DNA from: Panacagrimonas sp.
GTDB taxonomy: Bacteria > Pseudomonadota > Gammaproteobacteria > Nevskiales > Nevskiaceae
Direction of reading: 5' to 3'
DNA length: 64,000 bases
NCBI RefSeq assembly: GCF_020697055.1
Contig: NZ_JAJFBP010000001.1
Coordinates: 62,001-126,000 of the forward strand
A model generated the notes under the pieces. That model did not search any database, was not told the origin of the DNA, and saw only the letters and a list, made by a program, of their open reading frames with translations. A program made the translations under genes and the position numbers. This document shows, in pieces, positions 8,733 through 17,520 of the stretch (the first letter of the stretch is position 1; every line of letters starts with the position of its first letter).

Positions 8733-8789
8733 CCTTTGCAATTCTGGATTCGCGTCCGGCCCCGATACCACGAGCTGTTTGGCGAAGCC

Positions 8790-8823
8790 AAAAAAAACGG
8801 CCCCGATCCGCGGACCGGGGCCG
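8790..8823 (-). terminator. rho-independent terminator of the cupin gene
   Basis: On the minus strand, a GC-rich stem (cggcccc pairing with ggggccg) is followed by eight T residues. It lies 15 bases after the cupin stop codon and separates that gene from the hcm operon. Confidence 0.85.
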
Positions 8824-8837
8824 GAGCGCGTTGTTGG

Positions 8838-9692
8838 TTACTTGGGGCTTTCGGCGTCGGTGATCACCCAGTATTTCTTGAGGAACGGCGTCTTGATGTC
8901 CCACAACACGTCGAGGTTCTTCGGGTGCCCGACGATGTCGCCCGCCTTGATGTGGTACTGCTCGCCGGTCGGCACCACGGTGAGCGTGGCGGCGCCTTCG
9001 AGCAGCAGGAAGGTCTCATCACCCAGCGGCGAGGAGTACTTCACCTGGCAGCCGCCGTCCGGGCGCTTGACCGGGCTGGTGACGCCGGTGCGCCACAGGC
9101 CGGCCATCAGCGTTCCGGTCGCGCCCTTGTCGCGCAGCACCAGGATCTCGCCTTCCTTCGAAGGTCCGTATTTCGGTTCGTTCCATTCGAACGGCACCCA
9201 GCCGTCCACCGCATCGTTGGACGAGCGGATGATCATGTCGTCGAACGTGTGCGGGTTCGCGTTCGGGCTATCCCAGATCACCCACATCTTCTTCAGGAAC
9301 GGTCCCTTGATCTCCCAGGTGACGTCGAGATGCTTGGGGTGGCTGATCATGCTGCCGGCCTGCACGTGGTGCTTCTTGCCGGTCTTGGTGATCGTGATCT
9401 CGACGCTGCCTTCGAGGATGAACATCGTCTCGTCGCCCAGCGGCGCCGAGTAGACCACCGTGCAGGAGCCGTCGGGACGACAGCCCGCGGCCTGCGCCAC
9501 GGTGCGCCACGTGCCCGACGCGAGCGTGCCGCTCGAGCCTTCGGGCCGCATCACCACGACTTCGCCTTTTTCCTGGTGGCCGTGGATCGGGTCGTCCCAC
9601 GCAAACGTCGTCCACGCCGGCGGGTTGTCGTTCCGGTTGCCCACCGTGAGTTTCATGCTCTTGGCGATCGGCAACTTCTCATTGAGTGTCAT
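8838..9692 (-). CDS. tandem cupin (bicupin) protein
   Basis: The protein has 284 residues in two homologous halves, each an RmlC-like cupin of the DUF861 type. Parallel motifs mark the duplication: YSAPLGDETMFILEGSVEI and YSSPLGDETFLLLEGAATL, then HPKHLDVTWEIKGPFLKK and HPKNLDVLWDIKTPFLKK. Both halves lack the usual first His-rich cupin motif, so a metal site is not obvious. There is no signal peptide. A ggag precedes the ATG at 9692. It has its own terminator and lies between the mutase operon and the ThDP enzyme. A role in binding a small acid or as an isomerase is possible, but no function can be assigned. Confidence 0.65.
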   Translation of the reverse strand: MTLNEKLPIAKSMKLTVGNRNDNPPAWTTFAWDDPIHGHQEKGEVVVMRPEGSSGTLASGTWRTVAQAAGCRPDGSCTVVYSAPLGDETMFILEGSVEITITKTGKKHHVQAGSMISHPKHLDVTWEIKGPFLKKMWVIWDSPNANPHTFDDMIIRSSNDAVDGWVPFEWNEPKYGPSKEGEILVLRDKGATGTLMAGLWRTGVTSPVKRPDGGCQVKYSSPLGDETFLLLEGAATLTVVPTGEQYHIKAGDIVGHPKNLDVLWDIKTPFLKKYWVITDAESPK

Positions 9693-9808
9693 GAGGCTTC
9701 TCCGTCACGTTGTCGCTGATTGAAAGGGACGACCCGGCCGAGTGTGGGCCAGGGGTAGGGACCGGGTAAGGTCCAAGTTGCGCCGTGCCGCAGGAACCAA
9801 ACCGGGGG

Positions 9809-11545
9809 TCACGACGCTCTCCAGCGCCGCTCGGCCTCGTCCCACGCGGTCAGTGCCTGGAGGTCGGGGACCACGGCCAGCCCCGAGCGCGCGTCCGACG
9901 ACACCGCCTCGGGGGTCACCAGCACATCGAGCAGCGCCGGGCGGCCGGCCTTCACCACGTCGATCGCACGCGCGAGGGCCGCGGGCAGATCCTCGGCGCA
10001 AACGACGCGCTCGCCGTGCAGGCCGAACGCGCGGGCCATCGCCGCGTGATCGGAGAACTGCAGGCGCGTGCCGACGACCTTGCCGTGGTTCTCCTGCTGG
10101 TCGCGCACCTCGATCGCCCAGCTGCCGTTGTTCGCGATCACGATCAGCACCGGTGCGCTGTGGCGCGCTGCGGTGTCGATCTCCATCGCGTTGAAGCCGA
10201 ACGAGCCGTCGCCGGTGGCGACCACGACCAGGCGGCCGGGCAGCGCCAGGCTCGCGGCGATGCCGAACGGCGTGCCGATCCCGATGCAGCCGAGCGAGCC
10301 CGGATCCAGGTACGTCGCGGCCGGCAGCGCCACGCGCGCAAAGCTCAGGAAATCGCCGCCGTCGGCGACGATCACCGCGTCGGACGGCAGCGCCTCGCGC
10401 AGCGTTGCGAGCAGGCGGTTGGGATGCATCAGCCCGTCGCTTCCCGCCGGCGCAGACTTCATCGCGGCGAACAGCTTGTCGGCGCGTTCGAGGTGACGCG
10501 CGCGCGTCGAGCGGGCCCACTCCGCGTCCGCCGCGCCGTTGCGGCCTTCGGTCGCCGCCAGCAGCGCGTCCAGCGCCACCGACGGGGTCGCGAAGATCTC
10601 GGCGGCGCCGCGACGGTTGTCGCGCAGTTCCCCGGCGCAATCGGCGATGCGTAGGAAGCTGGCCTCGCCGAACACCGCCGGCGAGCCGTACGCGAGCTGG
10701 AAGTCGAGTCGGCGTCCGACCGTCACGATCAGGTCGGCTTGCGTCATCACCGATCCGCGCATGGCGGCCACGACGCTGCGGTGGCTGTCGGGCAGCAGGC
10801 CGCGACTCTCGCCGGTATCCAGGTACAGCGCATCGAGCCGCTCGAGCAGCGCCACCAGCGCAGCGCCGGCGCCGCGTGCGCCGCGGCCCGAGATGAAGAG
10901 CGGACGTCTGGCCGCGAGCAGCAGCTCGGATGCGCGACGCACCGCCTCGGGGTCCGGGTGGATCCGATCGCGCGGACGACCGCGCATCTGCTCGGGCAGT
11001 TCGAGCCGGGACGGGAATTCGTCGCGCTGCGTGTCGACCGGGAAGTCCAGGTACACCGGGCCCGGTTCGCCGCCCTGGCCGAACGCGCGCGACACCGCCT
11101 CGTCCAGCTCCTGCAACACCAGCGACGGCTCGCGCACGGTGCGGGCGTAGCGCGTCAGCGATCGCACCAGATCGGTATGCACCATGTCCTGCAGCGCGCC
11201 GCGGTTCTCCTGCGGACGCGGCGGCGTGCCGGAGAGGATCAGCACGGGCGCCTTGGCGATGTGCGCGTTGGCGATGCCGGTCATCGCGTTGGTCACCCCC
11301 GGTCCGGCGGTGACCATCGCCACGCCCAGGCCGCCCGTCATCTCGCTGTGCGCGTGCGCCATGTAGACGGCGGCGCGTTCGTCGCGGACGTCGATGATGC
11401 GGATGCCCTCGGCGTCCAGGCGCATCCACATCGGCATGATGTGGCCGCCGCAGAGGGCGAAGACGCGATCGATCCCGCGCGCCTTTAGGAATCGCGCAAC
11501 GAGCGCGGCGGCGGATCGTTCCGGTGCGGCAATGGGCAGGGCCAT
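9809..11545 (-). CDS. ThDP-dependent enzyme, acetolactate synthase / 2-hydroxyacyl-CoA lyase family
   Basis: The protein has 578 residues with the three-domain layout of ThDP decarboxylases and lyases. The cofactor-activating Glu56 lies in DVRDERAAVYMA. The diphosphate motif GDGSFGFNAMEID begins at residue 445 and ends with NN at 472-473. A ggagg six bases before the ATG supports the start. In this family it could be a catabolic acetolactate-synthase-like enzyme, a 2-oxoacid decarboxylase or a 2-hydroxyacyl-CoA lyase that splits 2-hydroxyacyl-CoA into formyl-CoA and a carbonyl. A lyase would be notable next to a 2-hydroxyacyl-CoA mutase operon. Sequence alone does not decide. It is followed on the opposite side by an aldehyde dehydrogenase on the same strand, 91 bases upstream. 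Confidence 0.7.
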   Translation of the reverse strand: MALPIAAPERSAAALVARFLKARGIDRVFALCGGHIMPMWMRLDAEGIRIIDVRDERAAVYMAHAHSEMTGGLGVAMVTAGPGVTNAMTGIANAHIAKAPVLILSGTPPRPQENRGALQDMVHTDLVRSLTRYARTVREPSLVLQELDEAVSRAFGQGGEPGPVYLDFPVDTQRDEFPSRLELPEQMRGRPRDRIHPDPEAVRRASELLLAARRPLFISGRGARGAGAALVALLERLDALYLDTGESRGLLPDSHRSVVAAMRGSVMTQADLIVTVGRRLDFQLAYGSPAVFGEASFLRIADCAGELRDNRRGAAEIFATPSVALDALLAATEGRNGAADAEWARSTRARHLERADKLFAAMKSAPAGSDGLMHPNRLLATLREALPSDAVIVADGGDFLSFARVALPAATYLDPGSLGCIGIGTPFGIAASLALPGRLVVVATGDGSFGFNAMEIDTAARHSAPVLIVIANNGSWAIEVRDQQENHGKVVGTRLQFSDHAAMARAFGLHGERVVCAEDLPAALARAIDVVKAGRPALLDVLVTPEAVSSDARSGLAVVPDLQALTAWDEAERRWRAS

Positions 11546-11636
11546 CTCGAACCTCCAGGCCCGAATCAGACCCGACTGCCGCCGCAGGCGCTAGGGCCTG
11601 TCCACGAATATCGGATGGTGCCAGGCCGGCGCGGGC

Positions 11637-13112
11637 CTACCGCATGATGAAGGGGTTCGCCGGAACGTTGTCGGCGTACGAGATCCACACGCTCTTGGTC
11701 TCGAGGAACTCGCCGATCGACGCGAGCCCGCTTTCGCGGCCGATGCCGGAATGCTTCATGCCACCGAACGGCATCATGTAGCTGACCGCGCGATAGGTGT
11801 TCACCCAGACCGTTCCGGCGCGCAGCGCCGAGGACATGCGCATCGCGCGGCCGATGTCGCGCGTCCACACGCCGGCGGCCAGGCCGTAGATCGTGTCGTT
11901 GCCGATGCGGACGGCGTCGGCCTCGTCGTCGAACCCGATGATCGAGAGCACCGGTCCGAACACCTCCTCGCGCGCGATGCGCATCCCGGGCGTCACGTCG
12001 GTGAAGATCGTGGGCTCGACGAACTGACCGCCCGGCATGTCGAGCGCCGGCTTGCCGCCGAGGATGCAGCGCGCGCCCTCGGCCTTGGCGATGTCGATGT
12101 AGTCGAGCACTTTCCGGTATTGCGGTGGCGTGGTCACCGGACCGATGTGGGTGTCCGGCGACATCGGATTGCCCTGCTTGGCCGAGGCGCCGAGCGCGGC
12201 GACCTTCTGGGTGAATTCCTCGCGGATCGAGTTCTGCACCAGCAGTCGCGAGCCGGCGATGCAGGTCTGGCCGGTGGCCGCGAAGATTCCGGAGATCGCG
12301 CCGGAGGCGGCCTTGTCGAGGTCGCAGTCGTCGAACACGATGTTGGGCGACTTGCCGCCGAGCTCGAGCGAGACCCGCTTCATCGTTCTGGCGGCCTGCG
12401 CGTAGATGCGCGCGCCGGTGGTGTCCGATCCGGTGAACGTGATCTTGGCGACGTCCGGGTGATCGATCAGCGCCGATCCGATCTCCGGACCCAGCCCGGT
12501 CACGACGTTGAAGACGCCGTCCGGGAAGCCGGCCTCCTGGGTCAGCGCCGCGAGTTCCAGCGTCGACACCGACGCGAACTCCGAGGGCTTGACCACCACC
12601 GCGCAACCGGCGGCGATCGCCGCGGCGCATTTCCAGGCAACGAACAGCAGCGGCGAATTCCACGCGGTCAGCGCGGCCACCACGCCCACCGGCTCATGGC
12701 GCGTGAACGCCATCATTTCGGGCTTGTCGATCGGCATCACCGCGCCTTCGACCTTGTCGGCCAGGCCGCCGAAGTAGCGCCACCACTCGGGGTGGTAGCG
12801 GACCTGCGCACTGGTCTCTGCCAGCAGCTTGCCGTTGTCGCGCGTCTCGATCAGCGCCAGGCGTTCGGCGTTCTGCTCCACCAGGTCGGCGAACTTCTGC
12901 ATCATCCGGCCGCGCTGCGTGGCGGTCATGCTCGCGAACGCTCCGCTGCGCATCGCGCGCCGGGCCGCCGCGACGGCAGCGTCCGCATCCGACGCGCTTC
13001 CTCGGGAGATCCGCGCCCAGGCCTGCCCGCTGTAGGGGTCGACGCTGTCCATCCACTGGCCTTCGATCGGGTCGACGTAGCGTCCGTCGATGAAGTGGCC
13101 ATAGCTCTTCAC
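11637..13112 (-). CDS. NAD(P)-dependent aldehyde dehydrogenase
   Basis: This 491-residue aldehyde dehydrogenase has Glu250 in SLELGGKSP and the catalytic Cys284 in TGQTCIAGSR, and is full length. The start was placed at the GTG at 13112 because an aaggag lies six bases upstream; the frame is open 23 codons further. It is probably co-transcribed with the ThDP enzyme, which begins 91 bases downstream. A ThDP carboligase/lyase that makes an aldehyde plus a dehydrogenase that oxidises it would be a sensible pair. It diverges from the CaiB-type gene across a 169-base gap that should hold promoters for both. The substrate is unknown. Confidence 0.85.
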   Translation of the reverse strand: MKSYGHFIDGRYVDPIEGQWMDSVDPYSGQAWARISRGSASDADAAVAAARRAMRSGAFASMTATQRGRMMQKFADLVEQNAERLALIETRDNGKLLAETSAQVRYHPEWWRYFGGLADKVEGAVMPIDKPEMMAFTRHEPVGVVAALTAWNSPLLFVAWKCAAAIAAGCAVVVKPSEFASVSTLELAALTQEAGFPDGVFNVVTGLGPEIGSALIDHPDVAKITFTGSDTTGARIYAQAARTMKRVSLELGGKSPNIVFDDCDLDKAASGAISGIFAATGQTCIAGSRLLVQNSIREEFTQKVAALGASAKQGNPMSPDTHIGPVTTPPQYRKVLDYIDIAKAEGARCILGGKPALDMPGGQFVEPTIFTDVTPGMRIAREEVFGPVLSIIGFDDEADAVRIGNDTIYGLAAGVWTRDIGRAMRMSSALRAGTVWVNTYRAVSYMMPFGGMKHSGIGRESGLASIGEFLETKSVWISYADNVPANPFIMR

Positions 13113-13281
13113 GCCATTCTCCTTGCCTGTGTCCGCGATACGCTCGGCAATGTGCCGAAAAGTGTAGAGGCACTGTTGCACCGAACGGCATGGGGCGAGC
13201 CCCGATGGAGCGCGTCCTCGCGCCGATGCCAGAGTCCCGGATCATTCACCGCAACAATTTCCGTTCCCCGTGATCGCCCCC

Positions 13282-14472
13282 ATGCAGACGGTGCTCGCCG
13301 GCAAGCGCGTCCTGGACCTGACGCAGAACGTGGCCGGACCCTATTGCACGCAGATCCTCGGCGATCTGGGCGCCGAGGTGATCAAGATCGAGCGGCCGCT
13401 CACCGGCGACGACGCGCGCGCCTGGACGCCACCCGAGTGGAGCGGGCAGTCGCCGACGTTTCTCGCGCTCAACCGCAACAAGCGCAGCCTGTGCGTGAAC
13501 CTCGACGACCCGGAAGGACAGCAGGTCGTCGCGCAGCTGGCGCGGTCCTGCGACGTCGTCGTGCATTCGATGAAGCCGGGCAGCGCCGAGTCGCGCGCGC
13601 TGGGTTACGAGGACCTGCGCCAGGGCCACGGGCGGCTCGTGTATTGCGCGATCAGCGCGTTCGGCCAGGTCGGTCCATTGCGCGGCCTGCCGGGCTACGA
13701 CCCGTTGATGCAGGCCTTCACCGGGATCATGAGCGTGACCGGAAACGAGGGCGATGCGCCGGCGCGCGTGTCGGTGTCGCTGATCGACATGGGCACCGGC
13801 ATGTGGGCGGCGATGGGCATCCTGGCGGCGATGCTTGAGGTCGAGCGCAGCGGCAAGGGTGCGAACGTGACCACCAGCCTGCTCGAGACCGGCGTGGCGT
13901 GGATGACGATCTTCGTCGCCAACTTCCAGGCCTCCGGCAGGCTGCCGATGCGCCTGGGTTCGGGCATGACGATGATGACGCCGTACGAAGCGTTTCCGGC
14001 CGCCGACGGCCACGTGTTCATCGCCGCCGGCAACGATCGCCTGTTCGGCCAGGTCTGCCGCGGCCTCGGGCTCGACGCGCTCGCCGACGATCCGCGCTTT
14101 GCAACCAATCCGGCACGCGTGCTCAACCGCCAGGAACTGCGTATCGCGCTCGAGTCCGCGACGACCCGGCTGCCCGCCGCCGAGATCGTGCGTCGCCTGC
14201 AGGCGCTCGGTGCGCCGTGCAGCGAGATGCACGACGTGGCGCAGATGCTCGACCACGAGCAGGTCGCGGCGGTGGGCATCGTGCAGAAGCTGCCGATCGA
14301 GGCCGGCGACGATCATCGCGTGCTCGGGCTGCCGTTCTCGCTGGACGGATCCCGGAGTTCGGATCACACCGCGCCGCCTGCGCTGGGCAGCGCGACCGAC
14401 GATCTTCTCGCCGAAGCGGGCTATTCCCGTGCGACCATCGACCACCTGCGCCGGCGCGGCGCCATCGGTTGA
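13282..14472 (+). CDS. CaiB/BaiF family CoA-transferase
   Basis: This 396-residue class III CoA-transferase begins LAGKRVLDLT, typical of the family. The catalytic aspartate is Asp140 in GYDPLMQAFTG, which forms the aspartyl-CoA intermediate. A GTG at 13270 is an alternative start; the ATG at 13282 gives the usual N-terminus and neither has a strong ribosome site. It precedes an acyl-CoA dehydrogenase by 3 bases, and mcd and mct follow. A role in activating a dicarboxylic or branched acid with a donor acyl-CoA would suit the cluster, for example methylsuccinate with succinyl-CoA, but the substrate is inferred only. Confidence 0.82.
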   Translation: MQTVLAGKRVLDLTQNVAGPYCTQILGDLGAEVIKIERPLTGDDARAWTPPEWSGQSPTFLALNRNKRSLCVNLDDPEGQQVVAQLARSCDVVVHSMKPGSAESRALGYEDLRQGHGRLVYCAISAFGQVGPLRGLPGYDPLMQAFTGIMSVTGNEGDAPARVSVSLIDMGTGMWAAMGILAAMLEVERSGKGANVTTSLLETGVAWMTIFVANFQASGRLPMRLGSGMTMMTPYEAFPAADGHVFIAAGNDRLFGQVCRGLGLDALADDPRFATNPARVLNRQELRIALESATTRLPAAEIVRRLQALGAPCSEMHDVAQMLDHEQVAAVGIVQKLPIEAGDDHRVLGLPFSLDGSRSSDHTAPPALGSATDDLLAEAGYSRATIDHLRRRGAIG

Positions 14473-14475
14473 GCC

Positions 14476-15636
14476 ATGAACTTCGAATACTCCAGCACCA
14501 ACCTCGAGATCCGCGGCGCGGTGGCCGACCTGTGCAGCAAGTTCGGCAACGAATACTGGCAGCGCTGCGAGGCCGAGGAGCGGTATGCCGAGGAGTTCGT
14601 CCAGGCGATGACCGACGCCGGCTGGCTCGGCGCGCTGATCCCCGAGGAGTACGGCGGATCGGGCCTTTCCCTGCTCGATGCGTGCGCGATCCTCGAGGAG
14701 GTCAACCGCTCCGGCGGCAACGGCGCGTCCTGCCATGCGCAGATGTACACGATGGCCGCGATCCTCAACCACGGAAGCCAGACGCAGAAGAAAAGGATCC
14801 TGCCGCGCATCGCCGACGGCAGCCTGCGTCTGCAGGCGTTCGGCGTGACCGAGCCCGATGCCGGTTCGAACACGATGCGCATCAAGACGTTCGCCCGGCG
14901 CGTGAACGGCGGCTACGTCATCAACGGGCAGAAGGTGTGGACCTCGCGCTACCTGCAGTCGCACATGTACCTGCTGATCGCGCGCACCACGCCGTACGAG
15001 GAGGCTGCCCGGAAGACCGACGGGATGACCTTGTTCCTCGTGGACATCGCCAAGGCCGGCGCGTCGCTCAAGTCGACCCCGATCCGCACGATGCTCAACC
15101 ACCACACCAACCAGGTGTTCATCGACAACCTCGAGGTCAGCGACGAGGACCGCATCGGCGAGGAGGGCAAGGGATTCTCGTATCTGGTCGATTCGCTGAA
15201 CTCCGAGCGCCTGCTGATCGCCAGCGAGTCGATCGGCGATGGCAAATGGTTCATCGAGCAGGCCTCGCGCTACGCCACCGATCGCGTCGTGTTCGACCGT
15301 CCCATCGGCGCCAACCAGGGCGTGCAGTTTCCGATCGCCAAGGCCTACATGAACCTGCAGGCGGCCGAACTGATGCGCAACAAGGCGGCCGCGCTGTTCG
15401 ATGCGAGGAAGCCCTGCGGACCCGAGTCGAACATGGCCAAGTACCTGGCCACCGAAGCCTCGTGGGAGGCGGCCGAGGCGGCGATGCTGACCTTCGGCGG
15501 CAACGGCGTGGCCTGCGAGTACAACGTCGAACGAAAATGGAAGGAGGCGCGGCTGTTCCGCATCGCGCCGATCTCCAACAATCTCGTGCTCGCCCAGGTG
15601 GCGCAGCACGTGCTGGGGATGCCGCGGTCGTATTGA
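14476..15636 (+). CDS. acyl-CoA dehydrogenase family protein
   Basis: This 386-residue FAD-dependent acyl-CoA dehydrogenase has FGVTEPDAGSNT (flavin contact), GQKVWTSR and the ending LFRIAPISNNL. The C-terminal region where short-chain enzymes carry the catalytic Glu (YEGT) has no glutamate. A Glu in LNSERLLIA aligns with the alternative base position used by isovaleryl- and long-chain enzymes. It begins 3 bases after the CaiB-type gene, so the two form a transcription unit. It likely dehydrogenates the CoA ester made by its neighbour. The gene is followed by a large palindromic repeat. Confidence 0.85.
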   Translation: MNFEYSSTNLEIRGAVADLCSKFGNEYWQRCEAEERYAEEFVQAMTDAGWLGALIPEEYGGSGLSLLDACAILEEVNRSGGNGASCHAQMYTMAAILNHGSQTQKKRILPRIADGSLRLQAFGVTEPDAGSNTMRIKTFARRVNGGYVINGQKVWTSRYLQSHMYLLIARTTPYEEAARKTDGMTLFLVDIAKAGASLKSTPIRTMLNHHTNQVFIDNLEVSDEDRIGEEGKGFSYLVDSLNSERLLIASESIGDGKWFIEQASRYATDRVVFDRPIGANQGVQFPIAKAYMNLQAAELMRNKAAALFDARKPCGPESNMAKYLATEASWEAAEAAMLTFGGNGVACEYNVERKWKEARLFRIAPISNNLVLAQVAQHVLGMPRSY

Positions 15637-15649
15637 GGAAAAAGCGATG

Positions 15650-15856
15650 CAACGCAAAGGCGCAAAGGACGCAAAGGTCGTCGATGTTTTTGGCCGCGGA
15701 TGACGGGGATCAACGCGGAGCAGGACGAGTGTGGGACCGCGCCGTCAGCCCGAATGAATTCGACATCTGATTTTTCCGCGTCGATCCGCGTCGTCCGCGG
15801 CAAGAAAATGCCTTTGCGTCTTTTGCGTCTTTTGCGTCTTTTGCGCCTTTGCGTTG
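15650..15856. repeat. 207-bp imperfect palindromic intergenic element
   Basis: The outer arms are caacgcaaaggcgcaaagg (from 15650) and its near reverse complement ending gcgcctttgcgttg (to 15856). The right arm holds three copies of a 9-base tandem, ttttgcgtc. Inner arms ggccgcggatgacggggatc (15692 on) and gatccgcgtcgtccgcggc (to 15801) pair imperfectly. It contains no gene and fills almost all of the gap between the acyl-CoA dehydrogenase and mcd. From memory, similar gcaaaggcgcaaagg elements recur between genes in several proteobacteria. Confidence 0.75.
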
Positions 15857-15903
15857 AATTGCTCTTCGCGATTCGCCCGCTTGGCAACCCTTAGAATCCC
15901 GCA

Positions 15904-17520
15904 GTGAACGCGCCCCGCCCCGAGATGACCGCTCGACATCCGCTGCTCGACCAGGCCGAGGAAGCGCTGACGGTGCTCGATCGTCACCTTGCCCGCTGGC
16001 AGACGCGACCCCGCGACGCGGCCGACCAGGCAGACCTGCACGCCTTCGCCTGGACCGCGACCTACGTCCGCGCGTTGCGCGAACTGCACGCCTGGGGCGT
16101 GCACCTCGCGCGTGGCGGCCGCTTCGGCGATCTCGAGCAGCGCCTTCTGCACGCCGGGTTCGGCGAATACCTGGCGCAGCTGCGCGGCGGGATCCCGATC
16201 AGCCAGCTCGAATTCGCGCGTTCGCCCGACGCGTCGATGCTCGATCACCCGGCGCTGCGTGCGCTGATCGAGAGCGGCACCGCCACCCCGGTGCGGCTGG
16301 AAATTGCGCAGATCCTCGCGACGCGCTTTCCGGGCGACGTGTTCGGTGACGTCGCGCTGCTCGACGATGCGCTCGACGCCATCCGCACGGAATGCCGGCG
16401 CTTCGTCGAGGCGCGCGTCGCGCCGTTCGCGCATCGCTGGCACCTGGCCGACGAGCTGATCCCGGACGACGTGATCGCGAGCATGGCCGGGCTCGGTTAT
16501 TTCGGGCTGTGCGTTCCTGAGGCCTATGGCGGCCTCGGGCTGGGCAAGATGGCGATGGCGGTGACCTCGGAAGAGCTGTCGCGTGGCTACATCGGCGTCG
16601 GATCGCTCGGCACGCGCTCCGAGATCGCCGCCGAGCTGATCCGGCTCAATGGCACCGAGGCGCAGAAACGGCGCTGGCTGCCGTCGCTCGCCGACGGCAG
16701 CGTGCTGCCGACCGCGGTGTTCACCGAACCGAACCACGGTTCCGACCTGGGCGCGATGCGCACGCGCGCGGTGCGCGATGGCGACCGGTATCGCGTGCAC
16801 GGCAACAAGACCTGGATCACGCACGCCAGCCGCTCCGACCTGATGACGCTGCTGGTGCGCACCGATCCGTCGTCGACCGACTTCAACGGCCTGTCGATGC
16901 TGCTCGCCGCCAAGCCGCGCGGGCGTAACGACGACGCGTTTCCGGTCGACGGCCTGAAAGGCACGGAGATCGGCGTGCTCGGCTATCGCGGCATGAAGGA
17001 ATACGAGCTGGCCTTCGACGGATTTTCCGTCGATGCCGGTCAGCTCCTCGGCGGTGTCGAAGGTCGCGGATTCAAGCAGCTGATGGCGACGTTCGAATCC
17101 GCGCGCGTGCAGACCGCGGCGCGAGCCACCGGCGTGGCGCAGAACGCGCTCGAGCTGGGCATGGCCTACGCGCTCGATCGCCGCCAGTTCGGCCGGCGCC
17201 TGGTCGACTTCCCGCGCGTGGCCTCGAAGCTCGCGTGGATGGCCGTCGAAACGATGATCGCGCGCCAGCTGACGTATTTCGCCGCACGCGAGAAGGACGG
17301 CGATCGGCGCTGCGACGTCGAGGCCGGGATGGCCAAGCTGCTCGCCGCGCGCGTGGCGTGGAGCAACGCCGACGGCGCGGTGCAGATCCACGGCGGCAAC
17401 GGCTTTTCGCTCGAATACCCGGTCAGCCGCGTGCTGTGCGACGCACGCGTGCTGAGCATCTTCGAGGGCGCCGCCGAGATCCAGGCGGACGTCATCGGCA
17501 AGCGCCTGCTGCAGGGATGA
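15904..17520 (+). CDS. mcd: (2S)-methylsuccinyl-CoA dehydrogenase (predicted)
   Basis: This 538-residue acyl-CoA dehydrogenase carries an extra N-terminal domain of about 155 residues. That extension, with TYVRALRELHAWG and FGEYLAQLRGGIPISQ, is the hallmark of methylsuccinyl-CoA dehydrogenase of the ethylmalonyl-CoA pathway. The core continues with SEELSRGYIGVGSLGTRSE and FTEPNHGSDLG. It also has QIHGGNGF and the catalytic Glu521 in FEGAAEIQADVI. The enzyme should oxidise (2S)-methylsuccinyl-CoA to mesaconyl-C1-CoA. The frame starts at a GTG; an ATG seven codons later (15925) is an alternative. The TGA stop overlaps the ATG of mct by 4 bases, so the two are translationally coupled. No crotonyl-CoA carboxylase/reductase or ethylmalonyl-CoA mutase is visible in the window. 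Confidence 0.82.
   Translation: MNAPRPEMTARHPLLDQAEEALTVLDRHLARWQTRPRDAADQADLHAFAWTATYVRALRELHAWGVHLARGGRFGDLEQRLLHAGFGEYLAQLRGGIPISQLEFARSPDASMLDHPALRALIESGTATPVRLEIAQILATRFPGDVFGDVALLDDALDAIRTECRRFVEARVAPFAHRWHLADELIPDDVIASMAGLGYFGLCVPEAYGGLGLGKMAMAVTSEELSRGYIGVGSLGTRSEIAAELIRLNGTEAQKRRWLPSLADGSVLPTAVFTEPNHGSDLGAMRTRAVRDGDRYRVHGNKTWITHASRSDLMTLLVRTDPSSTDFNGLSMLLAAKPRGRNDDAFPVDGLKGTEIGVLGYRGMKEYELAFDGFSVDAGQLLGGVEGRGFKQLMATFESARVQTAARATGVAQNALELGMAYALDRRQFGRRLVDFPRVASKLAWMAVETMIARQLTYFAAREKDGDRRCDVEAGMAKLLAARVAWSNADGAVQIHGGNGFSLEYPVSRVLCDARVLSIFEGAAEIQADVIGKRLLQG

Noticed and set aside
15811..15856. The ttttgcgtc tandem as a CRISPR array
   Set aside because: The repeat unit is 9 bases with no spacers, and the stretch is one arm of a palindrome.
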